From: Cokeromyces recurvatus
Lineage: Eukaryota > Mucoromycota > Mucoromycetes > Mucorales > Mucoraceae
Reading direction: 5' to 3'
DNA length: 64,000 bases
Assembly: GCF_025118155.1 (NCBI RefSeq)
Contig: NW_026251389.1
Coordinates: 186,001 to 250,000, forward strand
The notes beneath the pieces were generated by a model that was given only the letters and a program-made list of their open reading frames with translations, had not been told where the DNA came from and searched no databases. Made by a program: the position numbers and the translations under genes. Below, one piece after another: positions 12,642 through 23,521 of this stretch (positions are counted from its first letter, which is position 1; every line of letters starts with the position of its first letter).

Positions 12642-13570
12642 AGTTACCTTACATCACCATGTAAATCTGCTCTGCTTTGTTTTCTACCATCTGAGCCACT
12701 TATGGTGTCCACAAAGTACCAGTAGTATTGAGTTAATGCACACTGTTCTAAGCAAACATTGTCGTTTGTTAGGGGTTAGGCGATCTGAACGTGTGCTGAT
12801 GTTTGTGTATATGATCTTTTCTTGTTATACTGGCATTTTAGTAAGTAATTATTTTATTAGATCTTATTTTGAATAGTGGAACTAATTAAAAAGAGACAAA
12901 TGTGTAAGAACATGTATATTTTAAGTGCTTTATGCTGCTCTTGTAAATCTACTCTGCTTTGTTTTCTACCATCTGAGCCACTTATGGTGTCCACAAAGTA
13001 CCAGTAGTATTGAGTTAATGCACATTGTTCTAAGCAATCGTTGTCGTTTGTTAGGGGTTAGGCGATCTGAACGTGTGCTGGCATAAAGCTTTTGACCTTT
13101 TTGAGAATAGAAAAATGGCACTACCTTGCATCACCATGTAAATCTGCTCTGCTTTGTTTTCTACCATCTGAGCCACTTATGGTGTCCACAAAGTACCAGT
13201 AGTATTGAGTTAATGCACACTGTTCTAAGCAAACATTGTCGTTTGTTAGGGGTTAGGCGATCTGAACGTGTGCTGATGTTTGTGTATATGATCTTTTCTT
13301 GTTATACTGGCATTTTAGTAAGTAATTATTTTATTAGATCTTATTTTGAATAGTGGAACTAATTAAAAAGAGACAAATGTGTAAGAACATGTATATTTTA
13401 AGTGCTTTATGCTGCTCTTGTAAATCTACTCTGCTTTGTTTTCTACCATCTGAGCCACTTATGGTGTCCACAAAGTACCAGTAGTATTGAGTTAATGCAC
13501 ATTGTTCTAAGCAATCGTTGTCGTTTGTTAGGGGTTAGGCGATCTGAACATGTGTTGACATAAAGCCTTT
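12642..13570. repeat. Tandem duplication, 477-bp period, each unit with two ~140-bp subrepeats
   Basis: A unit beginning near 12645 recurs 477 bp later, near 13122, with almost no change (for example TCACCATG at 12654 and 13131). Inside each unit a segment of about 140 bp occurs twice, giving four copies near 12660-12799, 12942-13081, 13137-13276 and 13419-13558. Copies differ at a few bases (CTGCTCTG versus CTACTCTG; AAACATTG versus AATCGTTG), with the same type alternating, so the 140-bp repeat doubled first and the pair was then duplicated. A 75-codon open frame inside it is not convincing. On the minus strand each copy has a pol III box A-like TGGCTCAGATGG, but I found no box B. Confidence 0.9.
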
Positions 13571-13973
13571 TCTTTTCTTTTTTTCACAAGTGGAAACAAA
13601 TAAAATTCTTTTATATAAATATCTGTTTTGTTTAATCTTTAAAAAAAGAATGCTTATCTGGAAGCAACGCATTTTATGATGAATCCCGAACTTTAGATCG
13701 TCTATAAATTGTTTGTTTGTAAAATACTTGTTCTATATGTGATTTAAAATAAATCCTTTCTCATAATAATAATAATAATAATAATAAAGACGATGATGAA
13801 GAAATAGGTCAGTGGTCTCTGGTTAATTTCATTTCATTGATCTCAATACTTTTATATTTCTATCTTTGCCTTTATAATTTATTGAACCATTGGAACTTTT
13901 TTTTTTTTTTTAGAAAAAATAGCATTTACATCCTTCATCCATCCTTTTTTTCATTCAATTTCATATGCATTCT
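13571..13973. other. Intergenic sequence
   Basis: AT-rich, with a short (AAT)n stretch near 13763-13787 and T-runs. No coding region is supported between the tandem duplication and the HIS4 fragment. Confidence 0.4.
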
Positions 13974-14396
13974 TTACTTCCTGATATCAGCAACACGGAT
14001 AACAACACGGACAGCAACAGCGTTTCTGTGAGCATCCAAACCTTCAATTTCAGCAAGGTTATTCATGCCATCAGCAGTACATTCCTGAGAGGTAATATGC
14101 TTAAGGAAACCATTGGTGTTGACATCAGAGTACATACGAGCATAACCACGGGTAGGTAAAGTATGGCTAGTACCTGAAGCATAATCACCGAAACTTTTAG
14201 GGGAGTAAGGACCAACAAAGGCACTAACAGCGTTATCAACCAATGGGATGACCTTGGCGGCATTTTCAAGATGGATGATAAGATGCTCAGGGGCATAAGT
14301 ATTAGAGAAGGCCATAGCCTCATCGACAGTCTTAACAGATAAAGAGTAAGGGTGGGCAATACTCTAACGGATGACATCAACACGAGGCAAAGTCGT
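13974..14396 (-). pseudogene. HIS4-like histidinol dehydrogenase, C-terminal fragment (pseudogene)
   Basis: The minus strand encodes about 140 residues of the C-terminal end of histidinol dehydrogenase, the last enzyme of histidine synthesis. Recognisable stretches are SNTYAPEHLI, GPYSP, GDYASGTSHTLPT, FLKHITSQE and EGLDAHRNAVAVRV, ending at a natural-looking TAA. The upstream part TTLPRVDVIR is interrupted by a TAG at 14366-14364, beyond which about two residues (SI) lead into AHPYSLSVKT. Residues expected between NNL and AEIEG are missing, and a small VVIRVADIR duplication is present near the end. The rest of the enzyme (about two thirds of the domain, and the other HIS4 domains) is absent, so this is a dead 3' fragment, not the functional gene. 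Confidence 0.88.
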
Positions 14397-14596
14397 TGTT
14401 TGCTTGTGTACTCTTCCATACATTTTATATTTTATATTGTAGAAATTGTTGTAATGATATCTTAAGAATGCTTTTTATTATAATACGTGATCAATATTTT
14501 TATAGATTTAGCTATTGTTATTGTTATTATCATTATTATCAATGTTACATAGTATACTACCCCCCTTTTTTTTTTAAAAAAAAAGCAGCTCTTTAA

Positions 14597-16574
14597 TTAT
14601 TGTAAAAAATAACCAGCTGTTTCTTCAACAGGAACTTCAATTAGTCCCATTGATTCTTTTTCTAACAAAGTGAAAACCTTTTCTTGCTCTTCAATATCAC
14701 TCTAAAAAAAAGGAGGGGGCTATTAGCGATAGAGGCAATGTTGTTTCATGTTCTAAAATACATACATAGAGAAGAGCAAAAAGATTAAAAACCTTTGTAT
14801 ACTTAATAGCTTCAGAAAATGTGAGAGGGACGGAAGCAGAGCAGCACTCAATCACTTGCCACTGTGATGGTGATTTTATCATATAACGAATCAAAGTCAT
14901 TTTGTTTTCAATAATCTGGCATGTATATAAGCGTACTTTTTTTAAAGTGTTGAATGATGCTTGTTTGTAGTTAGAAATAAAAGACTTAAGGTTGTCAGAT
15001 GCTGTTTTGATATTCTTGAGTGTGTCATTAAGTGCATGAGACGATCCATTAGTGTTATTATAGCTAACATGAAAAGCATATTAATAAATACTATTGAAAG
15101 TAATCATAGTAATAATTTGATCATACGCAGAGGACTCAATAATAAGGTAGTTAAGCTCTTTAACGGTTAATTTTCCAATGCCATCGAGTAGTTTGAGATT
15201 CCCTTTTTGTTTGATAAAGTTATTTGTGGCAAGCCAGATATAATCCGAATCTTTTGCCTTTTTTTCGCACCTAATATTCACAATGCAAATTAATATATAT
15301 ACATATGTACATATTTACTATAAATAGATAATACTTACCAAGTGTATTCGAGTTTTTGGGTGGTGTTTCCAAATGCTTTGAATATCGGTATAAAAATCTC
15401 ACAATACGCTGTCCTTTCATCGTTATCATTATACCTTGTAGTTCGCATGCAATTCAACAGAAAGTCAATCATAGTAAATTTAATAAAGTTTAGAAACGGA
15501 TGATTGGGGAGGGTTCCTAACAATTTAAACATATCTTGTTCAGGGCAATCCATGATTTTCCTAACCCAACTCATAATATCAGAGTCAAGATCTTTAAGGT
15601 TTTGAAGGGTAGCTTGTCGTTTCATTAATACTTTATATTCAGATTTGGTTTCAGGGGATGCTTCTGATGAAGAAGAGCCTATACAAATATCAAAATAACC
15701 TTTGATAGCAGCCAAGTCTTCTTTTTGTATAATGGGTTTATTGGGGGAAAACATGTTGTCGCAGGGCATCTGAAACCTGTATATATTTTTCTCTTTAACA
15801 ACGGTAAGGCCACTTGTCTAAAATAAATAGGTTAGTGAGATGAAACAATTACATATGCCAATATAGATACATACTCTTTCAAGTACGGGATCAAAAAATT
15901 CGTCAATACAGTCCGGTGCACTTTCATTACCGGTATCCAATATAATAGTTGAAGATGAGGTTTCTGGGTTTGACGCGTTATCTTCATGCTCCTTTTGATA
16001 TATATATATATATATGCTTGTGAGAAATATGCGTTGAATTGAAAACTTTAAGTTATATAAATACCTGGTTATGCCTTTGTTTTTTCTGTACTTGTTCATT
16101 GTCATCATCGCTGTCTTCTTCACCAATCTCTCGTATTCTTCTTGTTATAACAACATTGCTTGTAATTCTTGTTTCAGCATTCAAAGATTCCTTGCTTTTC
16201 TCTTCTCTCCAAATCTGTTCTTTTGATTGATAATAAGCTAGGAATATACGTTTCACCATTTTGTTCTTTAGATAAGTTTGTAAGCGTTGACAGTGGCTAC
16301 TTATTGTTTTTCCTAATAGATCTCCTTTGTACATAGTTTCCAGATAATTCAATATTGATATATACAACTCCTCGCCTTCTATTAAAATAACTGGTGCTGT
16401 ATTGAAATATGGATCAAACAAATCAGGCATTTTAGCCCAATCTTTCATTCTTTCAGTAAATAGATAACATGGCAATTCTAAAGCTTTTCTTAAGCTAGGA
16501 GATAGCTTATATTCCTTGTAAGCGCCATGCGGTTTAGGTAAATTGGGGGGTGTTTTATGTGATCTCTTAGACAT
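14597..16574 (-). pseudogene. Lineage-specific gene (5 exons, 562 codons) with one in-frame stop
   Basis: Exons 16574-16065, 15991-15875, 15817-15339, 15270-14793 and 14701-14597 join with consistent phase from ATG to TAA. The only lesion is a TAA at 15083-15081 in exon 4. The product starts MSKRSHKTPPNLPKP and has an acidic segment (EEDSDDDNEQ). Its best-conserved-looking part is WCEKKAKDSDYIW followed by DGIG....ELNYLIIESS, a D..E/E pattern that also occurs in two other loci of this window. I recognise this type as a large family of unknown function in Mucorales. A PD-(D/E)XK-nuclease-like fold is a guess. A single stop suggests recent inactivation, readthrough or a base error. Its 5' flank is repeated at 12.4 kb. 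Confidence 0.65.
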
Positions 16575-16584
16575 TTTTGAAAAT

Positions 16585-16655
16585 TAACCACCAAATTTAA
16601 TTACAAAAAGAATTGAGCTTGTATCATTTATTTTCCAAATGCTGCTAATCATTTC
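16585..16655. repeat. 5' flank repeat shared with 12400-12480
   Basis: Matches the sequence immediately right of the transposon (about 12400-12470) in direct orientation. It lies directly upstream of the start codon at 16574 on the minus strand and therefore probably contains that gene's promoter. Confidence 0.55.
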
Positions 16656-16710
16656 TATAAAAGTGACAATTATTTTTGTGAAAACGCCAATTTACATAGG
16701 TTTGACTGTA

Positions 16711-17495
16711 GTGTCGTACGACATAAGTAAAAATATACTTTCTTATACTAATCTTTTTTTTAATTAGCTTAATCAATATACTATCAAACGAAGATAAAAG
16801 ATATTTGGCTGAAAATCTGTATGCTTATCAGTATGAATTAAATGATCTTTTATTACGTGATAGTGACTTGATTGATTATTGTAATCACTGCTCTAATATG
16901 AATCAAAAGATTTGCAAGAATCTTATTTATAAATCCTCAAGCTTATTTATGAAGCTTCCCTTCTTTTTACCTGTCTTTATGGGCCATTTCCCACTTTATT
17001 TGATTAGTCAATATTATAGTAAACAAGAAATATATGAGGAATCTAAAGCACAAGGCAAGATCCTTTATGCAACCGCCTTGGTACCCTTCATGTTGATTAC
17101 ACTCTTTCTTTGGGTCTGGTATTATCCTTATCGATTCCGCTTAATCGGGTTTGTATTTACTGGCATGACAATTATTGTTTTCTTTTGGCTTCATGTTACA
17201 ACTATTGATTCTAGTTATGAAGCATTTAAACAATGGAGAGGCACTTTCCAATTATTTGATGCATTTATATTACAAAGAGGATTTGGCAACAGACAAAAAC
17301 GCATATTAGATATAATTAAGTTAAGGAAAGCAATTCAAAATGAATTATACAATTTATTTTTGGATAATAGTCAAGGCATGGATGACAACAATGATGTTGA
17401 TTATCAACATGTTGTAAATGCCATTCGTGATCGTCATTTAAAGAAGCAAAAAAAAAATAAAATAAAATTAGTTTCTCTTTTTTGAGTATAAATAA
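16711..17495 (+). pseudogene. Partial duplicate of the Gpt2/Sct1-like gene (intron 1 piece joined to exon 5)
   Basis: From about 16711 the sequence matches intron 1 of the acyltransferase gene (near 8991-9035). It switches inside a T-run to the end of intron 4, and then matches exon 5 (9995-10685) nearly base for base to the stop region and beyond. Exons 2-4, which carry the HxxxxD and EGTS motifs, are absent. Only the C-terminal membrane part remains, as an open frame of 226 codons, with a Leu-to-Pro change (WYYLYR to WYYPYR) and a few extra C-terminal codons where the stop region has changed. No catalytic protein can be made from it. Its 3' flank lacks the mariner-like element found after the full gene. 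Confidence 0.9.
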
Positions 17496-18173
17496 ATGTA
17501 TATAAAAAAACAGATGAGTTTTAATTTTGTTAGTGACTTTTTTTTAAGCCAAATAGAGTAAACTAAAAAAAAAAAAAAAATGATTATCAAAGAAGCAGAA
17601 ACAGTGAATCGATTAAACCTTCCCTTTTTTACTAAGCTCTCGACACAGTAATATGACTGTAAGTTGGAAATAGGAAGAGTTCATCTCTGAATCAAAATAA
17701 ATAAGCACAAAATAAAAAAAAATCGACAGATATGATGGATGGATGGATGGATGGATATGTAACATGGATTTTTTTTTCTTGCTGGAATTTACGACATATT
17801 ATATACATTTTTTTTTTTTCAACCAATGTAAATTATAAATGATTAGAATCGAACAATGATAATGTTTTTAGAAATATAAAATATAAATGAACACCATTTC
17901 ACTACTAGCTATTAAAAAAAACAGCACTCATGATTACACACTGATTTAGTATAAAAAGAAAACAAGCACATGGGTCATGTCAACTTCATTATGAATCTTA
18001 CATGAATCTTGATTATATAAAAATAATGTCCAACAAATTCATTTAATCTATAAAAAACACTGAAACACAGCAGCCTTTTTTTTTTTTCTAAAATTGATGC
18101 TTATATTTGATTCAGAGCTGGACTTTTTTAATTTTAGTATTTAAAAACAGTGTAACTAATGAGTTTGTTATAG
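17496..18173. other. Intergenic region and 5' side of the eS27 gene
   Basis: AT-rich with a (GGAT)n stretch near 17737-17756. It must contain the first exon and promoter of the eS27 gene, but I could not place that exon (see the eS27 entry). An AACTAATGAG branch-point-like sequence precedes the TTATAG acceptor at 18168-18173. Confidence 0.45.
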
Positions 18174-18493
18174 TTGGCCGTCGATCTTCTTAACCCCTCT
18201 GTTGAACACGAGAAGCGTTCTCACAAGCTCAAGAGACTTGTGCAATCTCCCAACTCCTACTTCATGGATGTCAAGTGCCCTGGTAAATAATGATTAATCT
18301 GTATTGAATATGCATAAATTTTTTTCTTTTTACTAATAATTCTTTGACATTAGGTTGTTTGAACATCAGCACTGTTTTCAGCCACGCTCAAACTGTTGTC
18401 TTGTGCTCTTCTTGCGGTACTGTCTTGTGCCAACCCACTGGTGGTCGTGCTCGTTTGACTGAAGGTTGTTCTTTCCGTAGAAAGGCTAACTAA
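18174..18493 (+). CDS. RPS27: 40S ribosomal protein eS27 (S27), exons 2 and 3
   Basis: Exons 18174-18282 and 18354-18493 encode 82 residues from [14 protein letters not shown] to a TAA, essentially the whole of ribosomal protein S27 of the small cytosolic subunit. The zinc-binding motif is intact as CPGC...CSSC. The first codon(s), usually M plus one residue, must lie in a separate upstream exon ending in phase 0, because the frame opens directly after a TTATAG acceptor. I could not find a convincing one within 650 bp. Codon choice is C-rich at third positions (GTC, CTC, GCC), unlike neighbouring genes, as expected for a highly expressed ribosomal gene. Confidence 0.93.
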
Positions 18494-18603
18494 ATACAGT
18501 AAAAAAAAAGTTGTATCCTTTTTTTTTAATAAACGAAAACAAAAAAAAAAAAGAAGAAAATAGTGTTTTTTCTTTTCTAATGAACTTTTGATTGTTTTTT
18601 TTT

Positions 18604-19233
18604 TTATTTTGTAAAATCATAATAAAATATAATTGCATCTACTAATTCATTTGGATTATTTCTTAATCGACCCGCTTTTGGAACACGGCCAATTTCTTGA
18701 AAACCTAGTTTTCTCCAGATAGCAATGGAAGCAATATTATTTGCGAAAACTAAATTAAAGACAGAAGCTTTGTAACCAAGAGCAGGAACCAATACTTTAA
18801 AGGCTTCACCCATAACAACGCCAGCACCTTTTCCTCGATAATTCTTCATAACAACAAATCCACCGTTACAAATCTATTGATGATATATATATGTATAAAA
18901 GGTGATTAGTTTGTGATTTTGTGTATAATTGTCTGTTTGCTTGTTTTTACTTTACATGAGAACTTCTACCAGGATAATTAGGCTTGATATAGAACATACC
19001 AACAATTTTATCGTCCCAATTATAAGTAGTTACTTTGGGATCAATTAAACCATCTTTAGACATAACAAAGGCGTCATAGCTATTAAATAAAATAAGTTTC
19101 AATTCTTACCATTTTGTTATCTATAGTTAATAAATAATGTTACCCTAAAAAGTAATCTTTGAATTGTTGTTCGTCTAATGGATTTTCTTGAGGATAAGTT
19201 GAGCTTTATTGATTTAACACAAAAAAGGGTTAG

Positions 19234-19266
<33 letters not shown>

Positions 19267-19471
19267 TTTTTTTTTTTGACAGAAATTATTACCCTGCTTC
19301 AATTTCTTGATTAAACTGGGCATGAAGGAAATCAACAAGCGACTTATTATTAGTATCTACTTGTTGAATAACACATTCTGTACCATCTCGGAGTGTTTTA
19401 TGAATGGGTAAAATGGTACATAGATCAACTGCTATTTCAGGCTTAGGGATTTTACCATATGCGCTGGACAT
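18604..19471 (-). CDS. GNAT-family N-acetyltransferase (4 exons, 210 aa)
   Basis: Exons 19471-19293, 19203-19144, 19079-18956 and 18873-18604 close in phase. The product starts MSSAYGKIPKPEIAVDL; a further upstream frame is only low-complexity F/P and was not used. The acetyl-CoA-binding motif A is visible as NYRGKGAGVVMGEAF (R-G-x-G-x-G type), preceded by GMFYIKPNYPGRSSH and a GGFVV strand and followed by ANNIASIAIWRKLGFQEIG, the typical C-terminal GNAT block. The substrate is not determined. The arrangement resembles fungal small-molecule acetyltransferases rather than histone or N-terminal acetyltransferases, but this is inference. It is convergent with the eS27 gene, about 110 bp away. 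Confidence 0.88.
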
Positions 19472-19731
19472 GTTGCTAGGTAGATTAACCCAAAAAAAAA
19501 GAAAAAAGGGGGGAGAGGGGAAGGAAAGGGCAATGAACATATGCTCATTTTTTATATATATTTTATACTGAAACTGATTATTATCGGCGTCAAAAAAGAT
19601 TTTTTTTTTTCTTTCACAAATACTACAACTACTACTGAAGCACAGTAACAGCTTATGAAGAAGAAGGAAACAAAATTAGAATATATGGCTTTAGAAAAGA
19701 GAAAAAATAAAAATAAAAAATAAAACTTAAA

Positions 19732-19947
19732 TTAAGAAAATACTCTTCGAAAGGTTTGTTGTTTTTTTTTAGAAAGAGATTGTTGTTGAAGGTTATTCTG
19801 GCCAAACATTGGTAAATAAAAAGGAAAAACTTTAACCCTTTTTTCTTTTTTTTGATCCATTAAAACATGAGCAGTAAAAATCGGAGAGCTAGAACTTTGT
19901 TGTAAAATGGGGTTATACAAAATGTACGTGCTGCTTACATCCTTCAT
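19732..19947 (-). CDS. Possible small basic protein (71 aa)
   Basis: An ATG-started frame of 71 codons with Lys/Gln-rich composition and no recognised domain (middle part KVFPFYLPMFG). It could be a small gene or chance, because the surrounding DNA is AT-rich and the C-terminal end is a Lys/Gln run. Confidence 0.25.
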   Translation of the reverse strand: MKDVSSTYILYNPILQQSSSSPIFTAHVLMDQKKEKRVKVFPFYLPMFGQNNLQQQSLSKKKQQTFRRVFS

Positions 19948-20298
19948 TTAATTCTCTGACAGCAGATTGTTTACGTAATATATGATTTAAAGAAGAATAT
20001 CCACTTTTTATATACAAATATATACGAATACATATATAAAACATATAAATAAATGAATTCTTACATTTGTTTATAAAGTGCATTAAAAACAATATAATAT
20101 TTACAAATTGACTGTATTTAAGTTAGATGATTAAATTTATAGCTATTAATATACATATAAATAGCAAATTTAATCGAATACATAATGTGCATTTATAGGA
20201 GACATATAATAGACAAAATACGAATTTTACTCTATTTCATTTTATTTTTCTTATTCTTTTTCTTTATTGTATAATATTTACTCTTCTAGCATAATCAA

Positions 20299-22095
20299 AT
20301 GGCTACTAAAGGTATAATATACATATATATTGTATAAAAACTATATTTACCTATCTATCTATATAAATATATGTATATAAATATTTAAAAAAAAATAGAT
20401 CTATTGAACCAAATTCGTGATTTACAATGTGCTATTGACAGTTTTGTAGTTGAAAGTAGGACAAATACACATACATACATACATACAAAAAAAGGCCTTT
20501 ATACAGATTTTTATTTTATTTTCTCTCTTTTTTTTTTTTTTAAAAAAAAATTAGATACCGTTAGTCTACCACAAACATCTTCTACAGAGACAACAGTATT
20601 CGAGGATGAAAAATGGGAAGAATCTAGTCAAGAAATACCTTATGAATCTGATAGAAATTCATTTAAAGAAGATAGAGCAAAAGAAGGGAAAACATTAATT
20701 GAACCAATCCTGAAGATGCCAAAACCTATTTCTATTTGTAAACTAAACTTATCCGATGACTTTTCTTCATTAGTAAATCAGTTTAAGACCTTAAAAGTAG
20801 TGCCTGATCCAATCAAAAAAGAAGAAGAGGTAAAACAGAATAATAGAACGGATGAAAAGACAGAGGTGAAGATACAAGAAAAAGAAATGATAATAGTATC
20901 AGATCAACCATCTCAGTTACCTATCACTACTATTAAAAGAAAATTACCTACAAAATTAGCAAGAAATCGTGCTTCTTCCGTCTCTAGCAAACGTTCTCAA
21001 AAGTCAACAAAGAGTGTCAAGAGCCTGAATAAAAAGAAACAACAATTAAGTCCATTATATCAACAACCACAAGAGAAATATATACCTCGTAATTATAATG
21101 AAATGATGCGTATTCCAGATATATATGAAAGACTTTCATTCTATGAAACTACACTCGATTTATGTCTAAGAGAGGTTTCACCCATTGCAAAATGGATTCA
21201 TGAAAATAAAGCTAAAGGGAAACCAGAAGCTTTGTTGGAAGATTATGTTATACCTCCAGTTAGAATAACACGAGCAAGATTAAAATCATCCAGTAGTAGC
21301 CATTTCAAGGCAAACGAGAATACAAGTACATTTGGTAGTATGGGTTCACTTTTAAGTCATTCTATTTCAACATTTTTAAAGAAAAAGGCACAGGCGTCAG
21401 GAACAAGTTCCTCCTATTTTAGTAAATTTAATAACAAATCTGCTATGATCGTGCCTTGTCCTAGTTATTCTGAAAAGACAAATACAACAAGTCATAGTCT
21501 CTTTGGTCGTTCAATGAGTCGATTCAATAATGTGTCATCCACTCGACTACCTGCTTACAACTATCAACAACCTCCCTTTCCAAAGAAATATAATTTTGAA
21601 AATAACTCAACAACCAAGAAGATAACACAACCACCTACACGATTAATGAATCCTCTTAATATAAATAATCGTATCACTTCATTAACTAAGCCGCCACTTA
21701 AGCCTTCTCATTCTCATTTTCATCCTCCTCCTCTTCCTCATCCTCCTCCTCCTCTATTAACCCCCTTATCGACACATCATAAACCACTTATATCTCCAAT
21801 ACCTAAATCAAGTACAAGCACACCTAGTAGTAGACTCTTTTTTGGTCGTAGTGGTAGTATGTTTAATCTTACAAGTCAACATCGTGAATCAAATAATACA
21901 GCACTTGAATATATGACAAGCATTTTACCCCAAGTAGATATAAGCATATTACAAGATGCTTTAAATGAGGCTAAAGGGGATACAATGACAGCCATTTCCA
22001 TTGCAGTTAGTCAGAAAAAACATAACTTAACAATAGAGGAAAATAATAATTATCCTCTAACTAGAGCTTCATCAAGACAATTTCGTATAAAATAA
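20299..22095 (+). CDS. Ser/Pro-rich protein with C-terminal CUE/UBA-like domain (3 exons, 536 aa)
   Basis: Exons 20299-20311, 20399-20455 and 20555-22095 join in phase. The open frame through the second intron is rejected because it would insert a low-complexity T/H/F stretch. The N-terminus MATKDLLNQIRDLQCAIDSF is helical. A basic Ser/Lys region is followed by a segment around ERLSFYETTLDLCLREVSPI-AKWI, which looks structured, then a long disordered Ser/Asn/Pro/His stretch with PPPLPHPPPP. The C-terminus ILPQVDISILQDALNEAKGD has the pattern of a CUE or UBA ubiquitin-binding domain (hxxMFP-like start, LL-like end). A role in a ubiquitin-linked process is inferred from that domain only. Confidence 0.7.
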
Positions 22096-22126
22096 GTAAT
22101 GAATTACATAATTTAATCTAATTTAT

Positions 22127-22159
<33 letters not shown>

Positions 22160-23489
22160 GAAAGTATAATGACTTTATAGCAGTATCAAGAGTACATATT
22201 TACTAAAGGAAGCTTAATTTGAGATTTTCTTTTGTAAGAAAGTAAATGAATAGAAAAGTTCATTGTGATACGAGTCTTTATGAATGTGATAAAATATATG
22301 CATTATTAAAGAATAAGTTCCAAGATGACACCTATTAATTTTTTTTTTTGTTATGTGAAATTAGTCTTATTAAAAGTGAAGTTTACCACATCAAGCATTC
22401 TATACACTTGACGACGATGTAACTTAATTTATTTGTGTGACTGTCTTTCTCCATTATATATCATAAAAGGGGAATGTTGTGTAAAAGAGAGGGCGGCGAC
22501 TAAAATGTTTTTACTGATTTGCATTGTACTTTCAGACCAATTCGAGTTTTCTTTTTCTCCTGCATTTTAGAAGAAAACCAAAAAGTGATTTTGAGATTTG
22601 ATAGTAAAGTAGATAAAGAAAGAAAAAAAAAATACTTTGCATACTTTTTCTTTTTTATAACATGACTTACACTGTACCGAGGTATAAATGTGTAATGATA
22701 CCAGATGCAGATAGAAATGCTTTAATAGAACGTGTTCTCTTGAAAATACTGCTTTTCTATAGTCGGGATACCAAGAGGCGCCTATTTGAAAGAGAAAAAA
22801 AAAACCTCGAGATAAAGATATCGAAAACATTCTGGGTAACCATGATATTGCGAGCTTTTTACTTTAATAAACTATGTACTTTGGTTTTGATTAATTGGTC
22901 ATCATGTTTTCAATGTGTTTCTTTGCTTGTATCCTTGGTACACTTGACTAATCAACTACTTGACTACTAAGCATATTTAAACTTTACTATTTGCTTAACT
23001 TGACATTGGGTACAAAGCGGTTCTTATAATTTCAACAGATGGTACCTGTTCCCTTATTCCCTCATGGTATCTAAAAAAAAAAAAAAACTAGACTATAATT
23101 GATAGCATGAAATAGAATAGATCTTTGATTTAGTACTGGAATACTATATTTATTGTCAAGGAACTGTAAGAATACAAAGTTTACAAAAAACTAATCCAAT
23201 ATAGATTACTACCTTTGTTTTATCGATTGTTGACTTTCTTCAACCAGTGATTTACTCTTTCAAATATTGGACAATAAAGTTTTGATTCCAAATTACTACA
23301 TTTTATTTATTCTGTACGTGTATCTTTCAGCTTTTTCAAAGGACATTAAAGGAGGCTAAAGAGACTCTCTGGAGGTTGTTTGCTTACAAAGTTACTTTAT
23401 TAGCTGGGAACAACACCTTTAGTAAGTGTAGTGATAAAAACAAGAAATCAATAAAGGCGTTATATTAAACATAATAAAGCTTTCTCTTA

Positions 23490-23521
<32 letters not shown>

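Noticed and set aside
13126..13353. 75-codon open frame inside the 477-bp tandem repeat
   Set aside because: It begins within a repeat unit that is also present in a version without the open frame, has no recognisable protein content and covers the non-coding-looking 140-bp subrepeat.
12660..13558. GGGGTTAGG in the repeat as an interstitial telomere
   Set aside because: Only one TTAGG-like motif per 140-bp unit and no tandem TTAGGG; it is not a telomeric array.
12660..13558. tRNA-derived SINE
   Set aside because: A box A-like sequence is present on the minus strand but no box B (GGTTCGANTCC-like) was found at the right distance, so the label was not used as a feature.
16711..17485. 226-codon frame as a functional second acyltransferase
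   Set aside because: It lacks the exons with HxxxxD and EGTS motifs and has no own start context; it is a partial duplicate.
20456..20554. Open frame through the second intron of the CUE-like gene
   Set aside because: It would add a His/Thr and Phe-rich low-complexity stretch; good donor and acceptor sites in matching phase remove it.
22567..22970. Overlapping open frames on both strands near 22.7 kb
   Set aside because: No family features, no supported exon neighbours; their length is compatible with chance.
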